From assembly GCA_029263395.1 (NCBI GenBank), contig JAJCXO010000136.1, positions 1 to 64,000 on the forward strand: a DNA stretch of 64,000 bases, given 5' to 3'. The DNA is from Acidobacteriota bacterium. GTDB lineage: Bacteria > Acidobacteriota > Thermoanaerobaculia > Multivoradales > J023. A program made the translations under genes and the position numbers. Below are positions 8,369 through 18,350 of this stretch, piece after piece; within the stretch, counting starts at the first letter, position 1, and the number at the start of each line of letters is the position of its first letter. The notes under the pieces were generated by a model, which worked only from the letters and a program-made list of their open reading frames with translations, was not told where the DNA came from and made no database searches.

Positions 8369-9760
8369 TCAGCCGACGTAACCCAAAGCACGCAACGCTT
8401 TGATTGTCTCAGGATCGTCAACGCCCGCGGCAGTGTTATTCCCCAACAGCTGCTCGAACGAGGCGAAGAGTCGCTTTAGGTTCTGGGCCTTCTCGCTCGG
8501 GAGAATCGCGGCATCCGACTCTAGCAATTGTTCACCGTTACCCCGGTAGAGCCGGCCTTCTCCCTCGACTGCGAAGAACAAATGCTCATCGAGCAGGTGG
8601 ACGGTACCATCGAGCCGAATGTCGCGGTGAGGCTTGTCCCAAGTTCTGCGCATTCCGAACGCCTGAGATCCGGACGCTGGGGCGGGCTGCGTCAAATCAC
8701 GACTCTTCAATTGCTGGGCACGTTCCGGCATCTCTTCGACGCCGGCCAAGGCCAGGATGGTCGTTGCAATATCGATCGATCCCGCAACGTCGCTTCGCCG
8801 TCCGGCAGCCACCCGGGGAGAACGAATCAAACAGGGCACATGCAATTGACTAGGGATCAAACGGCGGCCATGGGCGATCGAGCCGTCTTCACCAAAACTT
8901 TCACCGTGATCGGCTGTGATGACGATGTGGGTTTCGAAGTCTTCAGCGTCTTGGTTCAGAGTGTTCAAGAGTCGGCTCAGCGCCTCATCGAGGGAGCCAA
9001 CATCCAGATCGTACAGCTGGCGCGCACGCCGTACCATCTCGTCGGTCTCCTGGCCAGCCAACGCAAGATCCAACACCTCGCGCGGCTCGATCGTGGGACC
9101 TTCCCCAGTGTCTCCATAAGGACTGTGTGGATCGAAGTAGTGGAACCAGAAGAACTGACGCCGCCTTTCGGCCGATTGGAGTTGGGCCAAAGCACGCTCG
9201 GTAATGACATCAGCTAGCGAGTAGAAGGCTTCTTCAGGCTGTTCCAGCCCAGCAGCCTCAGTCACCATCCCCAGGACAAACTCATCGTCGAACTGATCGA
9301 AGCCCTGCCCGAAACCAAAACGCTCGCTCACCGGGAGGGATGCCACCACCGCGGCCGTGGCGTACCCCGCCTCGTTCAACCGCTCGGCCAAAGTCACATG
9401 GCTTTCGGCCAGCCGGAGCCGATTACCCGTCACGCCATGTTGCCAAGGGTGCAAGCCCGTGAACATCGAGGCATGGGATGGCTGTGTTGCAGCCGTCGCT
9501 GAGTAGAAGTGTTCGAAGCGGGCTGCCTGGTCGGCCCACTGTGCTAACAATGGCATCGTCGACGGGTGCCCCGCGTCGCTAACCAGGCTGTCGTAACGTA
9601 GCGTGTCGAGGGTAATCAACACGATCCGCTGGCCTGGCCGCTCGCGGGCACAACCACCTGTCACAGTCAACAGCATGACAAAACCCAGCGCTAGGACGCC
9701 GGCACAATCTCTACGCACTATACTGATGCCGTCGTCGGACGGGATGCTTCTTTTCGCCAT
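8369..9760 (-). CDS. Sulfatase-superfamily lipoprotein with Thr nucleophile
   Basis: The protein has 463 residues. A hydrophobic segment ends in LTVTGGC, a lipobox with Cys37. The alkaline phosphatase/sulfatase fold is shown by VLITLDTLRYDSL (metal Asp), TQPSHASMFTG and ITADHGESFGEDG (metal Asp/His). The position normally held by formylglycine Cys/Ser is Thr92 (T-Q-P-S-H), as in phospho-transferring members such as LtaS and OpgB, so ordinary sulfatase activity is doubtful. It ends in ALRALGYVG, a tail shared by its paralogues. It shares a transcript with the GT39/PHP gene downstream. Its start lies only 15 nt from the divergent start at 9776, so any promoter must overlap coding sequence. It is closest to 11199-12677. 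Confidence 0.75.
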   Translation of the reverse strand: MAKRSIPSDDGISIVRRDCAGVLALGFVMLLTVTGGCARERPGQRIVLITLDTLRYDSLVSDAGHPSTMPLLAQWADQAARFEHFYSATAATQPSHASMFTGLHPWQHGVTGNRLRLAESHVTLAERLNEAGYATAAVVASLPVSERFGFGQGFDQFDDEFVLGMVTEAAGLEQPEEAFYSLADVITERALAQLQSAERRRQFFWFHYFDPHSPYGDTGEGPTIEPREVLDLALAGQETDEMVRRARQLYDLDVGSLDEALSRLLNTLNQDAEDFETHIVITADHGESFGEDGSIAHGRRLIPSQLHVPCLIRSPRVAAGRRSDVAGSIDIATTILALAGVEEMPERAQQLKSRDLTQPAPASGSQAFGMRRTWDKPHRDIRLDGTVHLLDEHLFFAVEGEGRLYRGNGEQLLESDAAILPSEKAQNLKRLFASFEQLLGNNTAAGVDDPETIKALRALGYVG

Positions 9761-9775
9761 CGGAGGCCTTGGAGA

Positions 9776-11173
9776 ATGTTGAAAGATCCCCCAGTTGGGG
9801 TTCTATGGCTCGTGGCTCTCGCCATGTTGAGCGCGTGTTCAGAGGCACCGAGTGCCCGGACACCCGGCACGCCGTCAGCTAGCGCTTCATCAGCTTCCGA
9901 GGCTTTTCCGTCTGAAGGTCTACCATCTGAAGGTCTACCGTCAAAAGCTCTACCGTCTCCCCCCAACATTCTCTTCGTTCTTGCTGACGATTTGGGCTAC
10001 GCCGACCTGGGAAGCTACGGTAATCAAGTTATCGCGACCCCAAACTTGGACCGTTTGGCGAGCGAGGGATTGCGCTTCACCTCATTTTATACCAACGGCT
10101 CAACCTGCACGCCGACACGGCTTTCGCTGATGACCGGCAAGTATCCCCAACGTTTCGGGGTCTACAACGGCCTCAAAGTCGACTCTACCTGGGGCCTGCC
10201 AGCAGATACCGAGACCTTACCTCGACGGCTGCAGAGCGCCGGCTACAAAACGGTGCATATCGGCAAGTGGCACCTCGGTCACGCTGAGGAAGCCTACCGC
10301 CCACTGAGCTTGGGCTTTAGTGAGTTTTTCGGATTTCTCCATGCCCACCATCTACCCAAAACCTTCCAGAATCCTCGCCTACGCCGTGGTAACCAGCCGG
10401 ACGAAGAACGGGTTGGGCACTTAACCGATCTCCTGACCGACGAAGCCGTGGCCTTCCTCAGCCAACACAATCCCTCGGATGGGCCGTTTTTTCTCAACCT
10501 CTGGTTCTTCAGCCCGCACAAACCCCTGCAACCTCCAGCACGCTGGGCTGAGCGGTACGACAGCACGATGGAGGGGCGCTACGCCGCCCTAGTCAGTGCC
10601 CTCGACGAAGCGGCGGGACGATTGCTCGCAGCGCTCGACAACCAGGACTTGACTCGCAACACCGTCGTGGTCTTCATGAGCGACAACGGTGGCGTCTACG
10701 ATATTCATCAGGGCCGCAACGGTCCGTTCCGGGGTGGTAAAACCCAACTTCTCGAAGGTGGCATTCGGGCACCGCTGATCGTCCGCTGGCCGGGGCGAGT
10801 CGCGGCAGGTACCGTCAGCGACGCTCTCACCGCCAGCTTCGATTTGTTCCCTACCTTGACGGATCTGGCAGAGCTTCAACCCTCAGATCGATCGATCGAC
10901 GGACGGAGTCTCCTACCGCTGATGGAAGGCCTCTCAGCCAACTTCGACGGGCCACTCTTCTGGGAAGAGATCTACAACGATCAGCGGAATTTTGCCGTCC
11001 GCAATAGCCGCTGGAAGCTACATTCGGACGGCAGCCAGACAGAGCTCTACGATCTGCGCGTCGATCCGGGAGAGACAACCGATCAATCCGCCAATCACCC
11101 CGAAGTCAACGCCCGACTCCTCACGGCTCTCCAACAATGGCGCGCTCAGCTGCCCCCAGCTGCGCAACTCTGA
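9776..11173 (+). CDS. Arylsulfatase-type lipoprotein with the CxPxR motif
   Basis: The protein has 465 residues with the lipobox AMLSAC (Cys21). A low-complexity linker contains the pentapeptide repeat SEGLP. The catalytic domain starts NILFVLADDLGYADLGSYG (metal Asp71/Asp72). The active site is Cys111-T-P-T-R115, followed by LSLMTGKYPQR, matching the Cys-type formylglycine signature of type I sulfatases. VVFMSDNGG supplies the later metal ligands. GGAGG at 9762-9766 is a good ribosome site 9 nt before the ATG. It is the only sulfatase-superfamily gene here with the canonical Cys and needs a formylglycine-generating enzyme, which this window does not encode. It probably desulfates a polysaccharide outside the cytoplasm. 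Confidence 0.85.
   Translation: MLKDPPVGVLWLVALAMLSACSEAPSARTPGTPSASASSASEAFPSEGLPSEGLPSKALPSPPNILFVLADDLGYADLGSYGNQVIATPNLDRLASEGLRFTSFYTNGSTCTPTRLSLMTGKYPQRFGVYNGLKVDSTWGLPADTETLPRRLQSAGYKTVHIGKWHLGHAEEAYRPLSLGFSEFFGFLHAHHLPKTFQNPRLRRGNQPDEERVGHLTDLLTDEAVAFLSQHNPSDGPFFLNLWFFSPHKPLQPPARWAERYDSTMEGRYAALVSALDEAAGRLLAALDNQDLTRNTVVVFMSDNGGVYDIHQGRNGPFRGGKTQLLEGGIRAPLIVRWPGRVAAGTVSDALTASFDLFPTLTDLAELQPSDRSIDGRSLLPLMEGLSANFDGPLFWEEIYNDQRNFAVRNSRWKLHSDGSQTELYDLRVDPGETTDQSANHPEVNARLLTALQQWRAQLPPAAQL
9908..9952 (+). repeat. In-frame 15-nt tandem repeat, three copies
   Basis: Units at 9908-9922, 9923-9937 and 9938-9952 encode PSEGL, PSEGL and PSKAL in the lipoprotein linker. A degenerate copy (SEAF) lies just before. 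Confidence 0.85.
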
Positions 11174-11198
11174 GCCTTAGAGGGCTGGCCGGAAACAC

Positions 11199-12677
11199 CT
11201 AGCCGACGTACCCCAAAGCCCGCAGCCCTTCTTCGATCTCGGGATCGAGTGCGTCCTGCTCGAGGAGATTGGGCACAGTGTCCTCGAAGCCACCAAACAG
11301 CCGACGCAGACGCTTGGCTAGATCTTTCGGCAATGACGGCGTGGCATGCCCTACGACACCCTCGCGATTTCCGCGATAGAGCACACCTTCGGGGTCAACG
11401 AAGAAGAAGAGATGGTCGTCGATCTCGACCATCGAGCCGTCGAGCCGGTAATCCTTGAACGGTTCACGGTAGGTACGCCGCATGCCAAAAGCTGCTGACG
11501 GACGAGTCGGGGCCCAACTCAGATCGCGGCTGCGCACAGGCCTGGCACTGGACAGCGCCTCGTCATCAGACAGTACCTCATCATCGACTCCGGCTAGCCC
11601 CAACAGGGTGGCAGCGATATCGATCGAGCCACTGACATCTTGCCGCACCCCGGGCTCGAACCGTGACGAACGCACCACCAGTGGGACGTGGATCTGGCTC
11701 GGTATCAATCGGCGACCATGCCCCATCGAACCGCCGTTCTCGCCAAAACTCTCACCGTGGTCCGCAGTGATGACGACGTGAGTGTCGATCGTGTCTTGGT
11801 CGTTTTCGAGCCGATCGAGGAGCCGACCTACAGCCTCGTCGAGGGATGCAACGTCGACATCGTAAAGGCGCCTAGCGCGCGCCAACGCGGCGGTCGTATC
11901 TTTACCCCTGGCACCAAGTGCGAGCACTTCGGGAGGTGAGATCTGGTCAATTCCAACTGTATCGCCGTAAGGGGCGTGGGGATCGAAAAAATGAAACCAG
12001 AAGAACTGCCGATCCCCTCCTGCGGCGTCGAGAAGCGCCTGAGCACGCTCGGCCACATGTCCAGCCAGGGAATAGAACTGTCCGCTCTCCGGAGTTTGGC
12101 TCTCGGCGGCCAGCCCTCGCTCGTCCAAGGCCACCGTCCATTCACCTTCGGGGATATTGCCCAACTGAAACTCGTCGTCGAAATGGTCGAATCCCTGCGC
12201 AAACCCAAGGCGCCTGCTGACCGGGAACGAGGACACCACCGCGGCGGTCGCGAAGCCAGCCTTCTTGAGCTGTTCAGCTATCGTCTGATGAGAAGCATCG
12301 AGCGACATACCGTTGCCGGTGACGCCATGCTCCCATGGATGCAGCCCCGTGAACATTGACGCATGCGATGGTTGGGTAGATGCCGTCGCAGAGTAGAAGC
12401 GCTCGAAGACCGTCGCCTTCTCCGACCATCGCTTTAGCTGAGGCATCTTCGCCTGGGCGGCGAAGCTGTCATAACGCAAGGTATCGAGTGTAATCAGGAC
12501 GATCCGGACCGGCTTGCCTACCAAGCCTTCTGACTGAGCTGACTTCTCAGACTGAGCTGACTTCTCAGACCTTGCACAACCCGTAACCAAGCTCAGTGCT
12601 ACGACAGTGAGCAGTGTGGCCCAGCGAAGGCGGAGTGGTCGAAACGCACAAGGTGAAACACTGGCCTGGTGTAGCAT
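11199..12677 (-). CDS. Sulfatase-superfamily lipoprotein with Thr nucleophile
   Basis: I take ATG 12677 as the start; the frame extends to a TTG at 12692. The protein then has 492 residues. ALSLVTGC gives a lipobox at Cys34, followed by a SEKSAQ repeat linker. VRIVLITLDTLRYDSF, STQPSHASMFTG and VITADHGESFGENG show the sulfatase/alkaline phosphatase fold. The nucleophile position is Thr101, not Cys or Ser. It aligns along its length with 8369-9760, including HPWEHGVTGN and the C-terminal GLRALGYVG. It is transcribed alone, divergent from the gene at 12818 and convergent with the Cys-type sulfatase. It is likely a phosphoester or sulfoester hydrolase/transferase at the cell surface; substrate unknown. 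Confidence 0.75.
   Translation of the reverse strand: MLHQASVSPCAFRPLRLRWATLLTVVALSLVTGCARSEKSAQSEKSAQSEGLVGKPVRIVLITLDTLRYDSFAAQAKMPQLKRWSEKATVFERFYSATASTQPSHASMFTGLHPWEHGVTGNGMSLDASHQTIAEQLKKAGFATAAVVSSFPVSRRLGFAQGFDHFDDEFQLGNIPEGEWTVALDERGLAAESQTPESGQFYSLAGHVAERAQALLDAAGGDRQFFWFHFFDPHAPYGDTVGIDQISPPEVLALGARGKDTTAALARARRLYDVDVASLDEAVGRLLDRLENDQDTIDTHVVITADHGESFGENGGSMGHGRRLIPSQIHVPLVVRSSRFEPGVRQDVSGSIDIAATLLGLAGVDDEVLSDDEALSSARPVRSRDLSWAPTRPSAAFGMRRTYREPFKDYRLDGSMVEIDDHLFFFVDPEGVLYRGNREGVVGHATPSLPKDLAKRLRRLFGGFEDTVPNLLEQDALDPEIEEGLRALGYVG
12532..12567 (-). repeat. In-frame 18-nt tandem duplication
   Basis: Two perfect 18-nt copies, 12532-12549 and 12550-12567, encode SEKSAQ twice, directly after the lipidated cysteine of the gene at 11199-12677. 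Confidence 0.9.
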
Positions 12678-12817
12678 GATCTCTGCCGCCAAGTACGATT
12701 CGGATGCACGACTTCGGTCGTGCAGACTTTAGCACACAGCTTCCAGGTCAACGCCTACCACGGTGTACTCCCGTTAGAACCGTTTACCCATATAGACTCA
12801 GCCTCCCGGAGTGCGCC

Positions 12818-14233
12818 TTGACCAACTTTAGAGTCCATATCTTTGGCCGTTTACTGGTCGGTCTGATCAAACTGTCTCTAGCCACACTGTGTGCAGCGTG
12901 GCTAGCAGGCTGCACCGACGAACAACCGCGGCCGAATCTCGTCCTGATTACGGTCGACACGCTGCGCGCCGATCGACTGGGATGTTATGGCGCTGACGTG
13001 GCCACACCGCATATCGATCGCCTGGCTAGCGAAGGTACGGTCTTCCTGAATGCTGCATCGCCGATGCCGAGCACCCGTCCGGCTCACTTCTCTATCCTGT
13101 CTTCGCTTTATCCGCGGGACCATGGAGTCACCAGCAACGCCCTATCCCTACCGCCAGAAATCCAAACGTTACCGCAACTCTTTGAGACTCAGGGTTACCG
13201 GACCGGCGGCTTCACCGGAGTCGGAATCCTGGCACCAGGCTCGGGTGCAGAGCGTGGCTTCGAGGTCTTCCAAGCACCCGAGAACGGAGCGAGGAGTGCC
13301 CGAGAGGTCGTCTCCGAGGCCATCGACTGGCTCAGTAACGACCACAACCGCCCGTTTTTCCTGTGGGTTCACGTTTATGATCCACACCTTCCTTACTTAC
13401 CTCCCGACGGAACTGATATCGCAGCCCCCCCTGAGATCCGATCCCCTGGATTTTCACGCACGGCCATCTGGCCCCTGCTGGAAAACAATAGTGGTGATCT
13501 TCCTCGCTCCCTGTTCGACTATGCCCTCGATCTCTACCGCAGCGAAGTCGAATATGTCGACCGGCAACTCGGGGGGTTGTTAGACACTCTACGCCGACGC
13601 GACGACTTCGAGCGGACCGCAATCCTCCTCACCGCTGATCACGGTGAATGCTTCGAGAATGGCATCTTCTTCGAACATGGAGGCTGTCTTGGTGACGGAG
13701 CGATACAGGTGCCACTGATTCTGCGCTATCCGCCTGCGGTTGCGGCGCCACAGCGTGTCGAAACCCAAGTCGAGCTCGTCGACATCGCCCCAACGCTGCT
13801 CGAAATTGCCGACCTGACTCCGCCCGATGAGTGGGCCGGAAAGTCTCTCCTGAATCTGGACCAAACACCGCACTCTATAGCCTACATCCAGCATACTGCC
13901 TGGACCGATCGCGCTCTACTGGAGCGCCGTTCCCGGCGTGAGATATTCAAATCGGTCGCTGGCGCCCCTCTGCGGCCGATCGAAACGATCGAACAATTCG
14001 CGCTTAGAACACCCGTGTGGAAATATGTCCTCAGCCCAAACGGCGAAGAACTCTACAATCTAGAACAGGACCCTGGTGAAAGCGCTGAGGTGGCCGCTGA
14101 CCATCCAGAGACCCTCGGAGACTTGCGTACGCTGCTCCGACGTTGGCTCGCGGAGCACCCGGGGCACACCGTGGCGACCGACGAAACCGACAGCGATCTC
14201 GAACGAACCCTCGAGGCTTTGGGTTACCTCTGA
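12818..14233 (+). CDS. Sulfatase-superfamily lipoprotein with Thr nucleophile
   Basis: I chose the TTG at 12818 because GGAG (12808-12811) sits 6 nt before it and the product then starts with a compact lipoprotein signal ending WLAGC (Cys32). The same frame is open back to 12704. The protein has 471 residues. NLVLITVDTLRADRLGCYG and LLTADHGECFENG mark the fold. The active-site stretch is S-T-R-P-A-H, with Thr86 at the nucleophile position. The tail LEALGYL matches the paralogues. The next gene follows after 18 nt, so it heads a plus-strand operon of four genes (to 19301). Confidence 0.75.
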   Translation: MTNFRVHIFGRLLVGLIKLSLATLCAAWLAGCTDEQPRPNLVLITVDTLRADRLGCYGADVATPHIDRLASEGTVFLNAASPMPSTRPAHFSILSSLYPRDHGVTSNALSLPPEIQTLPQLFETQGYRTGGFTGVGILAPGSGAERGFEVFQAPENGARSAREVVSEAIDWLSNDHNRPFFLWVHVYDPHLPYLPPDGTDIAAPPEIRSPGFSRTAIWPLLENNSGDLPRSLFDYALDLYRSEVEYVDRQLGGLLDTLRRRDDFERTAILLTADHGECFENGIFFEHGGCLGDGAIQVPLILRYPPAVAAPQRVETQVELVDIAPTLLEIADLTPPDEWAGKSLLNLDQTPHSIAYIQHTAWTDRALLERRSRREIFKSVAGAPLRPIETIEQFALRTPVWKYVLSPNGEELYNLEQDPGESAEVAADHPETLGDLRTLLRRWLAEHPGHTVATDETDSDLERTLEALGYL

Positions 14234-14251
14234 AGCAACGACGCTGCCACC

Positions 14252-16747
14252 TTGACCTTCGATTTGCGATCCATGGCCCCATCGTTCTCTGTTGACCGTC
14301 GAGCGCTTGCTGCCTGGGTCCTATTCGGCCTGCTCAGCCTCGTCTTTTTTTGGCAACCACTGCTGACTGGCGGCGTGCTGATCCCGACTAGCCCTCGTAT
14401 CTACGAGCCCTGGTCGACCGCCGACGAGGTTTCGTACGTTTCGAACGATTTGATGAGTGACACGCTGATCTTGACCTACCCATGGCGGCTCTATTCGCAT
14501 CGGGTGCTGCGAGACGGCGAGATCCCATTCTGGAACCCCTACATCTTCTCGGGATACCCACACCTGGCTGCTTTGCAGTCCAACGTGCTCTACCCTCCTG
14601 TCCTCTTCTTCGATCTATGGCACCCGGTCGCTGGCATCGCCTACGCTATGGCACTCCATCTAGCCCTCGCCGGAGGCCTGATGTTCTGCTTCTTGAGGCG
14701 GCTGGGGCTCGGGTATGCAGCCGCCACCTTCGGCGGCGTCGTCTTCGAGCTCAACGGCTTTTTCATGGTGCGGATGAGTGCCCCGAGTTATGTTTTCAGT
14801 GGCATCTGGACACCACTACTACTGATTGGCATTCGTGACTTGATTGGCGGAGCCGGTTGGCGTGCATCTTGGAAAGTTGTCTTGCCTACCTGCATGGCCT
14901 TGCTCGGTGGCCACCCACAGATTTTTGTCCTATCCATGTTGATCGGCGGGGCGTATGGCCTCTTCATTGCCTGGCCTCAGCTCCTGGTAGCAAACAGCCG
15001 GCGACGCGTCATCACAGGATTGTTTGGAACCGGAATTGCCATCGGCTTGGGAGTCGGCCTGGCCAGCGTCCAACTCCTCCCCTTCCTCGAGTTGGTTCGT
15101 GAGTCCGAACGAAGTCCAGCCGCTTTCGACGATTATCGAAGCCTCGCCCTGCCGATTGCAGCGCTGGCACAAGGTGCCTTGCCAGACGTCTTTGGTCATC
15201 CCGTCGACAAGACTTACAACCTCGAGGCTCTACGCCCTCCGCTCCAGGAGTCCACGACTCCTCTATGGCGCTGGAATTACTGTGGCGAAAATCTGTTCAC
15301 CGGCATCACTCCTCTGCTCTTCGCGATCTTTGCCCTGCTTCAATCTCGGCAGCGTGAAGGTCTCTTCTTCGGTTTCCTTTTTGCCGGAGCCCTGCTGCTG
15401 CTGCTAGGCAGCCCACCCGTCCTTTGGTTCTTCTATGAGTGGATCCCAACGTTTCAGTTCTCCCGCGCAGACCGCATCACCTACGTCTATATGTTTGCTG
15501 TGTGTGTGCTGGCGGGCATGGGCTACTCGAGGGCGACAGTCAAATCGCGACCACAGGCAGAGGACTCGCCGGGCCAATTCACGTTCTGGCTCTCTAGGCT
15601 GTTGCTCATCTTGCCCTTCTTGCCGGCAATCTTCGCGTTCGTCGCTAGCTCGACGGCTCGGGCGAGCTTTCATCGAGCAGTCGACTTGATTCGAGAGGCA
15701 GCAGGACTCTCAGGGCAACTGATCGAAGCAGCAGCGATCACTGCGGGTAGCCTGGGATTGCTTCAACTGCTCTCCCGACAGCATCAATTTCGAGGGTTCT
15801 TGGTGGCGGGTGCAGTGTTGCTCGCCGCAATACCTCTCATTCGGTTCGGCTGGCACTTCAACCCAGTCCAACCTGCACCATTCCTTCCAGCCAGTCCGGT
15901 GATCTCTCGAATCGAATCTAATGTCGGAGAGTTCGGCCGGATTGCCCACTTCCGCACTTCAGCCTTACGACCGAATCTCGCCCAGGTTTTTGGGTTCTTC
16001 GACGTCAATGGCGCAAGCGCCGCGACGCTTGCGCGGTACACTCGAGTCATCCAGGCACTGGATAGTCGTGCGGTCCTTCGGCAGAAATCCATCAAGACGT
16101 TCTATGACGAAACGATCTTCGAAAGCCCCCTGCTGGACTTTCTCGGTGTTCAAGTGGTGATTGCCAACCAGCACCCACTACAACTACCCAAAGTGCCCAA
16201 CGACGCCCCAAACAGCACGATTTCGCTCTACCGCAATCCGTCAGCCTTACCCCGGTTCTTTCTGGTCGATCAGATCGAAACCTACCGCGACGTTGTCCTC
16301 GCTATCGAACGGTTGAATTCTCCTGAATTCGACCCTGCCGCCCTCGCTCTAGTGGAGGATGAGGCCCAAGTCACCCTCACCGAACCCAACAACACTGCGG
16401 ACGAAGTATCGGCGCCGGACGCGGCTGTCGAGGTGTTGGCTTACGAAGCGCACAACATTGAGCTGCAAGTGGTCACGAGCGGCGATCGCCTGCTCGTCTC
16501 GAGCGAGGTTGACTATCCCGGTTGGGAGGTAGACATAGACGGACGACGCGCGAAGAAAGTGCTGGTCAATACAGCCTTCCGAGGAGTTGTTGTGGAGGCT
16601 GGCGAACACACGGTTCGATTCCATTTTGTACCGAGGTCCTTTTATGTAGGACTGCTGCTGAGTTTGTTGAGTTTGGTTCTGCTGATCGCGAGTCTTCGTT
16701 GGCCGGCCTGGTTCGATCGACTCGCGGTTTCGGCGGGGCCCTCATGA
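14252..16747 (+). CDS. YfhO-family polytopic membrane protein
   Basis: The protein has 831 residues from TTG 14252; ATG 14273 (MAPSFSVDRR) is an equally likely start. A dozen or more hydrophobic helices run from about residue 15 to 560. They include the family-typical region around FWNPYIFSGYPHLAALQSN and a soluble part before a last C-terminal helix. YfhO proteins belong to the GT-C-like membrane glycosyltransferases that glycosylate lipoteichoic acid or other surface polymers using undecaprenyl-phosphate sugars. The first large loop carries acidic residues (YEPWSTADE, SDTLILTYPWR) where such enzymes place catalysis. Its stop overlaps the start of the next sulfatase-like gene (ATGA at 16744), indicating translational coupling. 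Confidence 0.7.
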   Translation: MTFDLRSMAPSFSVDRRALAAWVLFGLLSLVFFWQPLLTGGVLIPTSPRIYEPWSTADEVSYVSNDLMSDTLILTYPWRLYSHRVLRDGEIPFWNPYIFSGYPHLAALQSNVLYPPVLFFDLWHPVAGIAYAMALHLALAGGLMFCFLRRLGLGYAAATFGGVVFELNGFFMVRMSAPSYVFSGIWTPLLLIGIRDLIGGAGWRASWKVVLPTCMALLGGHPQIFVLSMLIGGAYGLFIAWPQLLVANSRRRVITGLFGTGIAIGLGVGLASVQLLPFLELVRESERSPAAFDDYRSLALPIAALAQGALPDVFGHPVDKTYNLEALRPPLQESTTPLWRWNYCGENLFTGITPLLFAIFALLQSRQREGLFFGFLFAGALLLLLGSPPVLWFFYEWIPTFQFSRADRITYVYMFAVCVLAGMGYSRATVKSRPQAEDSPGQFTFWLSRLLLILPFLPAIFAFVASSTARASFHRAVDLIREAAGLSGQLIEAAAITAGSLGLLQLLSRQHQFRGFLVAGAVLLAAIPLIRFGWHFNPVQPAPFLPASPVISRIESNVGEFGRIAHFRTSALRPNLAQVFGFFDVNGASAATLARYTRVIQALDSRAVLRQKSIKTFYDETIFESPLLDFLGVQVVIANQHPLQLPKVPNDAPNSTISLYRNPSALPRFFLVDQIETYRDVVLAIERLNSPEFDPAALALVEDEAQVTLTEPNNTADEVSAPDAAVEVLAYEAHNIELQVVTSGDRLLVSSEVDYPGWEVDIDGRRAKKVLVNTAFRGVVVEAGEHTVRFHFVPRSFYVGLLLSLLSLVLLIASLRWPAWFDRLAVSAGPS

Positions 16748-18309
16748 CCTGGAGACGACAGAATCGCCGCCAGACAAGCGGCAAAACGCTCTCACGGTTC
16801 GTTGCGTTCTCAGCAGTGCTGTTCTCAACAGTGTTGTTCTCAACAGTGCTGATCGTGTCCTGCGGCCCGGCCTCAGAACCACCTCGACATGCGCCGGCTA
16901 GTGCCCAGCCTGTGGCTCCTCCCTCCATCATCCTCATCTCGATCGATACACTTCGTGCCGACCATCTCGGGAGTTATGGCTACTCCCGCGACACCTCCCC
17001 CGTACTCGACAAGCTGGCTCAAGAATCAGTCCGCTTCACAGCGGCCTTCGCACCCACACCCTGGACCCTGCCTTCCCACGCTTCGATGCTGACCGGGATG
17101 CACCCCTATGAGATCGGCATCGACAACAGCCTCCGCAAGCTGCCAGAGAACATCCCGATCATCGCTGAGCTACTGACGGAGGCCAACTATCAAACAGCAG
17201 CCTTCGTCGACTCGAGTCCGCAAGGCTTTGTCGGTGCTGAACGTGGCTTCGGCCGGGGATTCGAGATCTATCGACATTCTCCCTTTCGACCAGAGCAGGT
17301 TCAGCGTTTCGACATGGCGGCTACCGTTGACGAGGCAGTGGATTGGCTGGGAGATCGCGATCCTTCAAAACCGTTCTTCTTGTTCTTGCACACCAAGTCT
17401 GTTCACGCAGTTCCCAATGAAGCCGAGTGCCTGGATCCTAGGTGTTCTCCCTACCAGAAGCCCGAGCCATGGCAGTTTCGGTTTATTCCGTCAGATCGTG
17501 CGCCGGCTTCCTGGACCTCACCAGAAGGCGGTGCTGGCCAACGATACTTATGGTCTCTGAACGCCAAGATCCTCGACGGCGAGCTGGACCCGGCGGAATA
17601 CCCTTCTGACCGCCTCGAGCAACTGAAGGCGTTCTATGACGCTGGCATCTACTATGTGGACTTTCACCTTGGGCGCCTGTTCGCCGATCTCGAGCAACGG
17701 AACCTGCTAGCAAACTCCATCGTTGTCGTCACCTCGGATCATGGCGAGTCGTTCTTGGATCATTCCCTGTTCATGCACCAAGAGGTCTTCGACACGCTCC
17801 TCCACATCCCACTGATCGTGCGACTCCCGAATCTGTCTCAGCCGAGAGACGAAGAGCGCCAGGTTGTTTTGGCCGATATTCTGCCGACCCTCTTGCAACA
17901 GGCTAACGTACCGGTCCCCGACCATGTCACCGGCCGTCCCCTGCCTTTGATGCCCAGCTCGGACGCCGACGCCTCAAACACCGATATCTCGGACGACCCC
18001 AGGGATCTCTTCTCCTATTATCTCTTTCCAAGAAAATTCACGTATCAGGCTCTGGCGCTTCGCCGAGGGGATTGGAAGCTTGTCATCCACAACCTCGAAG
18101 ATCCCGCTAGGTTTCACCGGGAGCTCTACAATCTCTCCGGAGATCCGGAGGAGCAACTACCAGTGACGGGAGAGGCGGAAATGACTGAAGCTTTAAGACA
18201 GGCGTTGCGACGCAGACTGCGGCAAACCCCAATAGCACAGGGCTCCGAGATGCTGCAGCAAGATCTACCGAACCTCGAGGCCATTAGAACTCTCGGATAC
18301 ATCGAGTAG
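16744..18309 (+). CDS. Sulfatase-superfamily lipoprotein with Thr nucleophile
   Basis: The start is the ATG that overlaps the YfhO gene's stop as ATGA; the frame extends upstream but only inside that gene. The protein has 521 residues. An N-terminal FSTVL repeat forms the hydrophobic core and ends VLIVSC (Cys40, lipobox). The catalytic domain shows IILISIDTLRADHLGSYGY, then WTLPSHASMLTGMHP with Thr108 as nucleophile, and VVTSDHGESFLDH. The C-terminus IRTLGYIE matches the paralogues. It sits between the YfhO-type transferase and a GT2, so it may trim or modify a glycan made by the operon. Confidence 0.75.
   Translation: MTWRRQNRRQTSGKTLSRFVAFSAVLFSTVLFSTVLIVSCGPASEPPRHAPASAQPVAPPSIILISIDTLRADHLGSYGYSRDTSPVLDKLAQESVRFTAAFAPTPWTLPSHASMLTGMHPYEIGIDNSLRKLPENIPIIAELLTEANYQTAAFVDSSPQGFVGAERGFGRGFEIYRHSPFRPEQVQRFDMAATVDEAVDWLGDRDPSKPFFLFLHTKSVHAVPNEAECLDPRCSPYQKPEPWQFRFIPSDRAPASWTSPEGGAGQRYLWSLNAKILDGELDPAEYPSDRLEQLKAFYDAGIYYVDFHLGRLFADLEQRNLLANSIVVVTSDHGESFLDHSLFMHQEVFDTLLHIPLIVRLPNLSQPRDEERQVVLADILPTLLQQANVPVPDHVTGRPLPLMPSSDADASNTDISDDPRDLFSYYLFPRKFTYQALALRRGDWKLVIHNLEDPARFHRELYNLSGDPEEQLPVTGEAEMTEALRQALRRRLRQTPIAQGSEMLQQDLPNLEAIRTLGYIE
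16806..16850 (+). repeat. In-frame 15-nt tandem repeat, three copies
   Basis: Units at 16806-16820, 16821-16835 and 16836-16850 differ by one or two bases and encode repeats of VLFST. They form the hydrophobic core of the lipoprotein signal of the gene at 16744, so copy number would change signal length. Confidence 0.9.
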
Positions 18310-18350
18310 AATATAGGGACCCTCTCACAAGGGAACCGCCAAGGAACCTA